A stretch of DNA of 12,393 nucleotides from Clostridiales bacterium (GTDB lineage: Bacteria; Bacillota_A; Clostridia; Christensenellales; Christensenellaceae), in assembly GCA_003149735.1 (NCBI GenBank), contig QANA01000016.1:1-12393 (forward strand), written 5' to 3'. Made by a program: the position numbers and the translations under genes. Shown in pieces: positions 1 through 5,813 of this stretch (positions are counted from its first letter, which is position 1; each line of letters opens with the position of its first letter). The notes beneath the pieces were generated by a model that made no database searches, was not told the origin of the DNA, and saw only the letters and a program-made list of their open reading frames with translations.

Positions 1-1179
1 CTGTGCGCGGCTGCGTTTGGCCGCTTCCTCCCGCTGGCGGCAGATTTCCGCCCAGCTGGGCATTTTGGCCAGCACTCCGTCCAGTTCGGCGATAGCCGCA
101 GGGATGTCGATCTGCTGCGGGCAAATCTGCGCACAGGCGCCGCACCCGATGCAGGCAGAAGGCCGCTTATCTTCAGGCAGTGCCTCGATGCGCATGCCCG
201 AGTTGGCTGCCGCCCCGAAACGCACCTCATTGAGGGTGGCCAACAGCATGGGGATATCCAGCCCCATGGGGCAGCCATCGCAGCAATAGCGGCAGGCTGT
301 GCAGGGGACGCTGTTTTTCATGCCCTCCGCCACTTCCAGCAGCAGCGCGTTTTGTTCGGCCGTCAGCGGCTTCTTTTGGGCAAAGGTCTGCACATTCTGG
401 CGCATTTGCTCCAGGTCAGACATCCCGCTCAGCACAACGTGCACCCCTTCCACGCCCTGCAGCCAGCGGAAGGCCCACTCCGCCGCGCTGTAGTCCGGCT
501 GCAACGCCTGCAACTTTTTCATATCCGCTTCGCTCAGCGCCGCCAGCTTGCCGCCGCGCACCGGCTCCATCACCCAGATGGGAATGTGATACTCGTTGAG
601 CAGGCGGCACTTTTCTTTGGCATCCTGCAGCGTCCAATCCATATAGTTGAGCTGTATCTGGCAGAACTCCATCTGTGCGCCGTATTCCGCTAAAAATTCC
701 CGCAGGTTTTCCACTGCGCCGTGGCTGGAAAATCCCAGATGCCGGATGCGCCCGCGGCGCTTCTGCTCGAGGAAATAGTCGATGATGCCCCACTTGGGAT
801 CGCGATAGACGCCGATGGAACTTTCGCAGACGTTGTGCAGCAGGTAGAAATCAAAATACTCCACGCCGCACTTTTGCAGCTGTTCTTCAAAGACGCCTGC
901 CGGGTCGTAGCTGCTGCTGATCTGATGCCCCGGATACTTGGTGGCCAGAAAGAAGCTCTCCCGCGGATATTCCGCCAGAATCCGCCCCATGACACGCTCG
1001 GATTCGCCGCCGTGATAGGGATAGGCCGTATCGAAATAGTTGACGCCGCGCTCGATGGCATAGCGGGTCATCTCCGCCGTCTTCGCCTCGTCAATGCGCC
1101 CTTCGCTGTCGGTGGGCAGCCGCATGGTGCCAAAGCCCAGCATGGAAAGCTGCTTTCCCTGAAAATCGCTATAAATCAC
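1..1179 (-). CDS. Aldo/keto reductase with C-terminal dicluster 4Fe-4S domain (3' end outside window)
   Basis: Predicted NAD(P)H-linked oxidoreductase fused to a ferredoxin-like domain; 393 codons are visible and the frame is open at the window edge. The aldo/keto reductase barrel covers about residues 1-285. The catalytic tetrad is in place: D50 and Y55 (FDTAYPY), K81 (LATK) and H115 (LLHN). The C-terminal part has two cysteine groups: C293, C296, C299, C300 and C303 (CTACRYCCDGCP), and C343, C346, C349 and C353 (CIGCGACAQICP), enough for two iron-sulfur clusters. The start is GTG at 1179, chosen because AGGAGA (1188-1193) lies 8 nt upstream and because the N-terminal beta strand and the FGTMRLP motif need it; the first ATG is 12 codons in. 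It follows the flavodoxin-like gene by 18 bp, so the two are probably one operon. Domain assignment is firm. The substrate is unknown; the Fe-S domain suggests exchange of electrons with a flavoprotein or ferredoxin (inference). Confidence 0.93.
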   Translation of the reverse strand, partial: MIYSDFQGKQLSMLGFGTMRLPTDSEGRIDEAKTAEMTRYAIERGVNYFDTAYPYHGGESERVMGRILAEYPRESFFLATKYPGHQISSSYDPAGVFEEQLQKCGVEYFDFYLLHNVCESSIGVYRDPKWGIIDYFLEQKRRGRIRHLGFSSHGAVENLREFLAEYGAQMEFCQIQLNYMDWTLQDAKEKCRLLNEYHIPIWVMEPVRGGKLAALSEADMKKLQALQPDYSAAEWAFRWLQGVEGVHVVLSGMSDLEQMRQNVQTFAQKKPLTAEQNALLLEVAEGMKNSVPCTACRYCCDGCPMGLDIPMLLATLNEVRFGAAANSGMRIEALPEDKRPSACIGCGACAQICPQQIDIPAAIAELDGVLAKMPSWAEICRQREEAAKRSRAQ

Positions 1180-1187
1180 AGTCTGTC

Positions 1188-1193
1188 TCTCCT
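1188..1193 (-). promoter_or_regulatory. Ribosome binding site that decides the GTG start of the aldo/keto reductase
   Basis: AGGAGA on the minus strand sits 8 nt before GTG 1179. No ATG in the frame has a comparable site, so the GTG start is preferred over the internal ATG 36 bp downstream. Confidence 0.75.
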
Positions 1194-1197
1194 CTCT

Positions 1198-1815
1198 TTA
1201 TCGGGTAAAATTGGTAGAAATTTTCTCGTTCTGCGGGTGATCGATGCCGTTCTCTTTGCCCAGTTCGATGCATTTCAACAGCCATGCCATGTTCTTGCCC
1301 AGGTTGGTCATGGTCATCAGCCCTTCCGCATCCTCGGCCACTTCCTCCGGCTTGGCTCCAAAGACGTGGTTCCAGTAGGTGGAAGAAACGATGGGCATGG
1401 AGCTGATGGAAAAATGCTTGTTGATGACATCCATGGAAGCCACCTGTCCGTTGCGCCGCGCGCTCAGCACGGCCGCCGCCGGTTTAAATTGGAAGTTGCG
1501 CCCGCAGGAATAAAAAGCCCGGTCCATAAAGGCCAGCAGCCGGGCGCTGGGATGCGCATAATAGACGGGGCAGCCAAAGACAAAGCCGTCAAACTCCGCC
1601 GCACGCACGCCGAATTCCGCCGCCGCATCGTCAAAGACGCATTTGCCCGTCTGACGGCATTTGCCGCAGGCAATGCAGTCGCTCATGGGCTTGTTGCCGA
1701 TCCACAGCGTCTCGGTCTGTATGCCTTCCGCTTCCAGCGCCCGTGCCACCTCGGCCAGCGCCACCGAAGTGCAGCCGTTCGGCCGCGAACTTCCGTTTAC
1801 TAACATCACTTTCAT
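1198..1815 (-). CDS. Flavodoxin / NADPH-dependent FMN reductase family protein with a cysteine cluster
   Basis: A 205-residue flavodoxin-fold protein of the iron-sulfur-flavoprotein / NAD(P)H oxidoreductase group, probably cytoplasmic. The N-terminus MKVMLVNGSSRPNGCT carries the FMN phosphate-binding loop (residues 7-16). C47, C50, C53 and C59 (CIACGKCRQTGKC) follow, in the place where iron-sulfur flavoproteins carry their compact cysteine motif. GCPVYYAHPSA (81-91) is the second flavin-contacting loop. The start ATG at 1815 is supported by AGGAGGG (1823-1829) with 7-nt spacing. The aldo/keto reductase gene begins 18 bp after its stop, and a MerR-type promoter lies just upstream. The family is clear. 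Whether the four cysteines hold a 4Fe-4S cluster, and what the protein reduces, cannot be told from sequence. Confidence 0.9.
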   Translation of the reverse strand: MKVMLVNGSSRPNGCTSVALAEVARALEAEGIQTETLWIGNKPMSDCIACGKCRQTGKCVFDDAAAEFGVRAAEFDGFVFGCPVYYAHPSARLLAFMDRAFYSCGRNFQFKPAAAVLSARRNGQVASMDVINKHFSISSMPIVSSTYWNHVFGAKPEEVAEDAEGLMTMTNLGKNMAWLLKCIELGKENGIDHPQNEKISTNFTR

Positions 1816-1846
1816 TCAAATTCCCTCCTCATTTCGCTTTTATTTT

Positions 1847-1877
1847 ATCGTATCACCTTCGAGTAACTGTAAGTCAA
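1847..1877 (-). promoter_or_regulatory. Promoter with 19-bp spacer and internal dyad, MerR-family type
   Basis: Minus strand: -35 TTGACT (1872-1877) and -10 TACGAT (1847-1852) are separated by 19 bp rather than 17. The spacer is largely filled by the dyad CTTACAGT-T-ACTCGAAG (1857-1873), where the outer CTT/AAG and inner AGT/ACT are symmetric, giving 6 of 8 matched positions. A long spacer with a central dyad is the known signature of promoters activated by MerR-family regulators, which untwist the DNA. It drives the flavodoxin-like and aldo/keto reductase genes, a gene pair of the kind such regulators often control. No merR gene is in the window. Seen: elements and spacing; inferred: the regulator. 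Confidence 0.65.
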
Positions 1878-1959
1878 GCCTTTTTGCCGCTTGCTTCTGC
1901 CTTTCCTGCAAAAAAGCGGGGCGCACGCCGCGCTCCGCTTCTCTGCTGCCGTTTTTCCT

Positions 1960-2293
1960 GCTTCCTTTTTCAAAAGAAGTTTTCTTTGCCTACTTTCTTT
2001 TTCAAAAGAAAGTAGGTTTCATGAAGTTTTCTTGCTTGCTTCTTTTTCAAAAAAAGTAAGTCGTGAAGTTTTCTTTGCTTCCTTCTTTTTCAAAGAAAGT
2101 AAGTTTCATGAAGTTTTCTTGCCTACTTCTTTTTCAAAGAAAGTAAGTTTTATGAAGTTTTCTTGCTTACTTCTTTTTCAAAGAAAGTAAGTTTCATGAA
2201 GTTTTCTTGCTTATTTCTTTTGAAAAAGAAGTAAGTCATGAAGTTTTCTTTGCTTCCTTCTTTTTCAAAAGAAAGTAGGCAAAAGAAAGTAGG
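1960..2293. repeat. Array of about seven imperfect 42-47 bp palindromic repeats
   Basis: AT-rich tandem array in a GC-rich region. Plus-strand units begin at GAAGTTTTCTT at positions 1976, 2023, 2065, 2110, 2154, 2198 and 2240, giving periods of 47, 42, 45, 44, 44 and 42 bp; partial copies flank it at about 1960-1975 and 2275-2293. Each unit holds a hairpin of the form CTTACTTCTTT-TTC-AAAGAAAGTAAG; the best is a perfect 12-bp stem in unit 1 (arms CTACTTTCTTTT and AAAAGAAAGTAG). Units are joined by the short palindrome TTCATGAA or close variants. The array touches the stop codon of the DUF1846 gene, so it would be transcribed as that gene's 3' region. Open frames across it (rich in F, S and K) are products of the repeat, not genes. 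It is not a CRISPR: there are no constant repeats with unique spacers. Confidence 0.92.
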
Positions 2294-3757
2294 TTATTCC
2301 CGCACTGCTTCACAGGTCAGGTCGCAGCCCAACTTCTGGAAAGTGTTCTTGTCAGCCGAAGAAAGCATGACGCTGGAATGCACCTGACAACCCCGCAGAT
2401 AGGGCAGCTGGTGCAGCGCCTGTTCGGCCGTGGCATTGCCCGCCGCCGTCGCCGAAAGAGCGATCAGCACTTCGTCGGTATGCAGGCGCGGGTTGCGGCT
2501 GCCCAGAAAACGCGTTTTCAGCTCCTGAATGGGGGCAATGGCCGAGGGCGCGAGAATCTTGTGCCCGTGGGGGATGCCGGCCAATACCTTGATGGCATTC
2601 AAAAGCGCTGCCGAGCTGGCGCCCAGCAGGTCGGTCGTCTTGCCTGTGATGATGCGGCCGTCAGCCAGTTCTATGGCCACTGCCGGGCCGTGGGTCTGCT
2701 GTGCCCGCGCCAGAGCCGGGCGCACGACGCTGCGGTCCTCAGGGCTCAATCCTTCCTGGCTCATGAGCAGGCGGATTTTCTGCACTTCGCTCGGCTCCCG
2801 CTTGCCTTCGGCCACTCCCGCCACTGCCTGATAATAGCGGCGGATGATCTCCTGATGGGAAGCCTCGCGGCAGGCCTGATCGTCAAAAATGCAGTTGCCC
2901 GCCATGTTGACGCCCATATCCGTGGGCGAAGCATACGGGCTGCTGCCGTAAATGCGCATAAACATGGCATTGAGCACCGGGAAAATTTCCACATCGCGAT
3001 TGTAGTTGACCGTCGTCTGCCCGTAGGCCTTGAGGTGATAGGGGTCGATCATATTGACGTCGTTGAGATCCGCCGTCGCCGCCTCGTAGGCCAGGTTGAC
3101 CGGATGGTCCAGCGGCAGATTCCAGATGGGAAACGTCTCAAACTTGGCATACCCTGCGCGCACGCCCCGCTTGAGCTCATGGTATAGCTGGGAAAGGCAG
3201 ACTGCCATCTTGCCGCTGCCCGGGCCGGGTGCCGTCACCACCACCAATTGGCGGGAAGTCTCGATATAGTCGTTTTTGCCGTATCCCTCTTCGCTGACGA
3301 TCAGCGGCACATCCGCCGGATACCCGGGGATGGAATAATGATGATATACGGCGACGTCCAGCTTTTTCAGCCGCGCCTCGAAGAGCACCGCGCTGCGCTG
3401 CGCCGCATAGCGGGTCAGCACCACACTGCCCACGTACAGCCCGCGGTTGCGGAATTCCCCGATCAGGCGGATCACCTCATTGTCGTAGGTGATGCCCAGG
3501 TCGGCACGCATCTTGTTTTTTTCCACGTCATCGGCATTGACTGCAATGACGATCTCCGCCTCGCCGGCCAGCTGTGCCAGCATCTGCAGCTTGCTGTCTG
3601 CCGCAAAGCCGGGCAGTACCCGCGCCGCATGATAATCGTCAAACAGCTTCCCGCCGAATTCCAGATATAGCTTATTATCAAACTGCTTAATCCGCTCGCG
3701 GATATGGGCAGACTGCATACTCAGATATTTTTCGTTGTCAAACCCTGTCTTAACCAT
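2294..3757 (-). CDS. DUF1846 domain-containing protein
   Basis: A 487-residue member of the DUF1846 family, close to the family's usual length of about 500. The hallmark N-terminus is present: GFDNEKYLSMQSAHIRERI begins at residue 5. A glycine-rich P-loop-like segment, APGPGSGK, lies at residues 176-183, followed by SQLYHELKRG and GYAKFETFPIWNLPLDHPVN. The family is conserved and cytoplasmic, with solved structures but no settled biochemical function that I can state. The start ATG at 3757 is chosen over an in-frame extension of 78 codons up to 3991 because family similarity begins at this residue, a GGGGG ribosome binding site lies 4 nt upstream, and the extension has a low-complexity R/G/A-rich composition. 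It is monocistronic, with its own promoter upstream and the palindromic repeat array at its stop codon. Confidence 0.9.
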   Translation of the reverse strand: MVKTGFDNEKYLSMQSAHIRERIKQFDNKLYLEFGGKLFDDYHAARVLPGFAADSKLQMLAQLAGEAEIVIAVNADDVEKNKMRADLGITYDNEVIRLIGEFRNRGLYVGSVVLTRYAAQRSAVLFEARLKKLDVAVYHHYSIPGYPADVPLIVSEEGYGKNDYIETSRQLVVVTAPGPGSGKMAVCLSQLYHELKRGVRAGYAKFETFPIWNLPLDHPVNLAYEAATADLNDVNMIDPYHLKAYGQTTVNYNRDVEIFPVLNAMFMRIYGSSPYASPTDMGVNMAGNCIFDDQACREASHQEIIRRYYQAVAGVAEGKREPSEVQKIRLLMSQEGLSPEDRSVVRPALARAQQTHGPAVAIELADGRIITGKTTDLLGASSAALLNAIKVLAGIPHGHKILAPSAIAPIQELKTRFLGSRNPRLHTDEVLIALSATAAGNATAEQALHQLPYLRGCQVHSSVMLSSADKNTFQKLGCDLTCEAVRE

Positions 3758-3781
3758 AGATCCCCCAATGCTCCAAAAAAT

Positions 3782-3821
3782 CACTTTCTTTAGTGTATCA
3801 TTTTTGCGGCAAATACTCAAA
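3782..3821 (-). promoter_or_regulatory. Promoter of the DUF1846 gene
   Basis: Minus strand: -35 TTTGAG (3816-3821), 18-bp spacer, -10 TACACT (3792-3797), about 35 bp before the start codon. A small dyad, CACT-AAAGAA-AGTG (3782-3795), overlaps the -10 and expected transcription start. It might be a regulator site or chance. Confidence 0.5.
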
Positions 3822-3993
3822 CTTTTCCGCACGTTCCCGATAAAAAAACGCGTTCCGCCGTCTGCCCCGGCTCCAGTGGCCTGGTGCCTCCTCCCGGCGC
3901 CGCCGCGCTGTTTCCGGCCTGCCCGGGGCGCTCTTAGAACTTCTTTCCGCGGCCGCGCGAAAGCCACCGGGCTACCCGCACCCTTTTTCACCT
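3822..3993. other. GC-rich intergenic stretch without a recognisable gene
   Basis: Between the DUF1846 promoter and the upstream terminator lie about 170 bp of very GC-rich DNA. The frame of the DUF1846 gene stays open through it but encodes only arginine-, glycine- and alanine-rich sequence with no family signal. A weak CCAG-TGGC-CTGG inverted repeat is near 3874. No RNA gene, repeat or promoter was recognised. Confidence 0.5.
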
Positions 3994-4033
3994 AAAAAGC
4001 GCATCAGAGAAACATTCCCTGACGCGCCTTTTC
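3994..4033 (-). terminator. Rho-independent terminator after the PnuC remnant
   Basis: Arms 3995-4008 and 4020-4033 form a 14-bp stem around an 11-nt loop. On the minus-strand RNA the two non-Watson-Crick positions are G-U pairs and the 3' arm ends in a U-run, whereas on the plus strand they would be A-C mismatches. The structure is therefore oriented for minus-strand transcripts, ending the transcript that holds the pnuC remnant. Confidence 0.75.
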
Positions 4034-4132
4034 TTTGTGCAAGCCAAGCTCGCTAAAACCCTTGTTACTGGCCATCCTCCGACCATTATGATTATTTTAA
4101 CATCGGAAAATCAAATCACCCTGAAATTTTCC

Positions 4133-4369
4133 TTATTCCTCTGCTTGTTGCGGCACCCGCCCGCGGCCTTCCCGCTTTTTGATGTAGTTCGTCCATTGGA
4201 TATCGCCATACGTGGTGTTGATGGGATATCCCGCTTTTAAGACGAGCAGAACCCACTGCCCAGCCATGCTATTGAGAATCGTCTCTAAAATGGTGCTGAT
4301 ATACCAGGCAATCCACTGTTCGCGGTAACGGAAGAGAATCAACAGGCCGTTGACAATGCCGACCGCGCT
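4133..4369 (-). pseudogene. 3' fragment of a PnuC-type nicotinamide riboside / vitamin transporter gene
   Basis: About 78 residues in one minus-strand frame match the C-terminal third of PnuC-family transporters: AVGIVNGLLILFRYREQW, then WYISTILETILNSMAGQWV, then VLKAGYPINTTYG and a charged tail with QWTNYIKK. PnuC proteins are integral membrane facilitators of about 200-240 residues; the visible part covers roughly the last two or three membrane segments. The N-terminal part is absent, and the frame runs at 4361-4373 into a different gene fragment. The natural stop (4133-4135) and a terminator beyond it are kept, so the deletion removed the 5' part only. Family recognition is from motif memory; a search would settle it. 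Confidence 0.75.
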
Positions 4370-4370
4370 G

Positions 4371-4565
4371 CAGCAGGCCGTCCAACCCTTCCGCCATCCG
4401 TTCCAGTGACGCCCGATCTGTGCAGAGCGGAAGCATCACGGGGAAGCCGCCTGCCTCCTCAATGCCCTGCATATAGCCGGGCAGCATCCAACCATGATTC
4501 CGCTCCACGCCAAACAGTGGTGTAATTCCAATCAATGGCTTTCGCGTCTTCCATTTCTTCTTCAA
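4371..4565 (-). pseudogene. 5' fragment of a peptidase C26 (gamma-glutamyl-gamma-aminobutyrate hydrolase-like) gene
   Basis: The first 65 codons match the N-terminus of class I glutamine amidotransferase-like peptidase C26 proteins: KPLIGITPLFGVE, then HGWMLPGYMQGIEEAGGFPVMLPL, then EGLDGLL. Family members then continue with a GG-D/H-V-x-P motif and the catalytic Cys, His and Glu over some 240 residues. Here the match stops after LDGLL and is replaced by unrelated sequence, stopping at 4269. That sequence is an out-of-frame reading of the pnuC fragment. The likely start is TTG 4565; an ATG at 4554 is in another frame. All catalytic residues are lost, so no enzyme can be made. Confidence 0.78.
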
Positions 4566-4639
4566 AATTCCGGCGCCCGGCCCGTAAGGCAGGCTCCGCC
4601 CACTCGACTGCTCCGCCCCTCGCCGCTTTTCGGGGGAAA

Positions 4640-4680
4640 AGCAAAGCAGCGCCGGGTTTGCCCCTCTGCGCCGCTTATTT
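4640..4680 (-). terminator. Possible terminator after folC
   Basis: Minus-strand arms AGCGGCGC (4668-4675) and GCGCTGCT (4645-4652), with one mismatch and an inner GGG/CCC pairing, are followed by TTTGCTTTT. It lies about 25 bp after the folC stop. The stem is imperfect and the T-tract is interrupted, so this is a weak call. Confidence 0.35.
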
Positions 4681-4700
4681 TCTCTTATTTTCGCCTATGC

Positions 4701-5813
4701 CTACTCCGGCAACAACAGATCCAGCGCCTCTCCCGCCAGATAAATGGAGCCTGCAAAGACGATCATGGCGCCCCGCTTCTGCGCATAGGCCGCCGCCTTT
4801 GCATACGCTTCGGCTGTATTGGCACAAAGCTCCACCGGCGTGCCCGGCAAAAACTGCTGTGCCATCTGTTCTGCGCTCATGCAGCGCTCATAATCCATCT
4901 GCGATGCATAGACCCGCTCAAACTGCTCCGCCGCCATCTCCCCAAAGTAGGAGACGTCCTTATCCTTCATGGCTGCGGCAATCAGCACCTTGCGGCGCTT
5001 TTGATAGGCAGTGCGCAGCGTATCATGCAAAAAGCGCAGGGAGTCCACATTGTGGGCGCCGTCTATCAGCGCATCCGCGCCCGGCAGATACTGCTGCCTG
5101 CCGAGCAGCTGCGTCTGCGCCAGCCCGAGGCGAATGGCCTCTTCACTGACAAAAATGCCGTTTTCTCTCAGCCGCACCGCCGCGCGCACTGCCACTGCAG
5201 CATTGACATACTGCAGGCTGGCAGGGTTTTGCACACGCAGATTGCTAAATCCGTCAAAATCAAAACTGCCGTCGGCGCGCACCCGAATCTGCTCAGGGCG
5301 CACGCAGCTCTGCCGCGCCCGCCGCAAATGGCAGGTGGCATCGAAGATGTGCTGCACCCGCTCCTCCTGGGGCGCGCAGATGACGCTGCCGCCCATGCGG
5401 ATGGCGGCTGCCTTTTCCAGCGCAATCTTCTGAATGGTGTCGCCCAGGATCTCCATATGGTCCATGCCGATGCGGGTGAGGAGCAGCTGACAGATGGGCA
5501 AGCTGGTGGCCGGATCGTACCGGCCGCCCAGGCCCGTCTCCATGACGGCCACTTCCACGCCCTGCTCGGCAAACCAGGCCAGCGCCACCTGATAGAATTT
5601 GCGGAAATAGCCTCTTTCGGTGGTCTGCGCCAGCAAGCGCTGCAAATCGGCATCGGGGATCAGCCTGCCATCCACACTCACCCGCTCATTTTCCCGGCGG
5701 ATATGCGGCGAGACAAACAGCCCGCACCGATAGCCCGCCGCCGTCAGTATATTGGCCAGGTAAGTGGAGGTCGAGCCCTTTCCCTTGGTTCCTGCAATCT
5801 GTATGAATTTCAT
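4701..5813 (-). CDS. folC: Folylpolyglutamate synthase / dihydrofolate synthase, short N-terminus
   Basis: Mur-ligase-family enzyme that adds glutamate to dihydropteroate and/or tetrahydrofolates using ATP, in the cytoplasm. Seen in the 370 residues: P-loop AGTKGKGST at 7-15 (the Lys form also occurs in eukaryotic FPGS), VSPHIRRENERVSVDG at 35-49, METGLGGRYDPATS at 91-104, IGMDHMEILGDTIQKIALEKAAAI at 115-138 with the metal-binding His and the Lys expected to be carbamylated, DGAHN at 251-255, and MKDKD at 282-286. Bacterial FolC usually has about 40 more residues before the P-loop, a helical segment near the pterin site; here the P-loop begins at residue 7. The start ATG overlaps the valS stop (ATGA), which implies translational coupling and supports this start. 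No upstream start exists in the frame. Assignment is firm; full bifunctionality is uncertain because of the short end. Confidence 0.92.
   Translation of the reverse strand: MKFIQIAGTKGKGSTSTYLANILTAAGYRCGLFVSPHIRRENERVSVDGRLIPDADLQRLLAQTTERGYFRKFYQVALAWFAEQGVEVAVMETGLGGRYDPATSLPICQLLLTRIGMDHMEILGDTIQKIALEKAAAIRMGGSVICAPQEERVQHIFDATCHLRRARQSCVRPEQIRVRADGSFDFDGFSNLRVQNPASLQYVNAAVAVRAAVRLRENGIFVSEEAIRLGLAQTQLLGRQQYLPGADALIDGAHNVDSLRFLHDTLRTAYQKRRKVLIAAAMKDKDVSYFGEMAAEQFERVYASQMDYERCMSAEQMAQQFLPGTPVELCANTAEAYAKAAAYAQKRGAMIVFAGSIYLAGEALDLLLPE

Noticed and set aside
1661..2190. Plus-strand open frames (99-132 codons) across the repeat array, rich in F, S, L and K
   Set aside because: They arise because several repeat periods are multiples of three and the repeat lacks stops. 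No ribosome binding site, and composition reflects the repeat.
1960..2293. CRISPR array
   Set aside because: Units are diverged along their whole length, with no constant repeat and no unique spacers, and no cas genes are nearby.
3758..3991. 78-codon N-terminal extension of the DUF1846 protein
   Set aside because: Low-complexity R/G/A-rich sequence before the conserved family N-terminus, and it crosses a plausible promoter.
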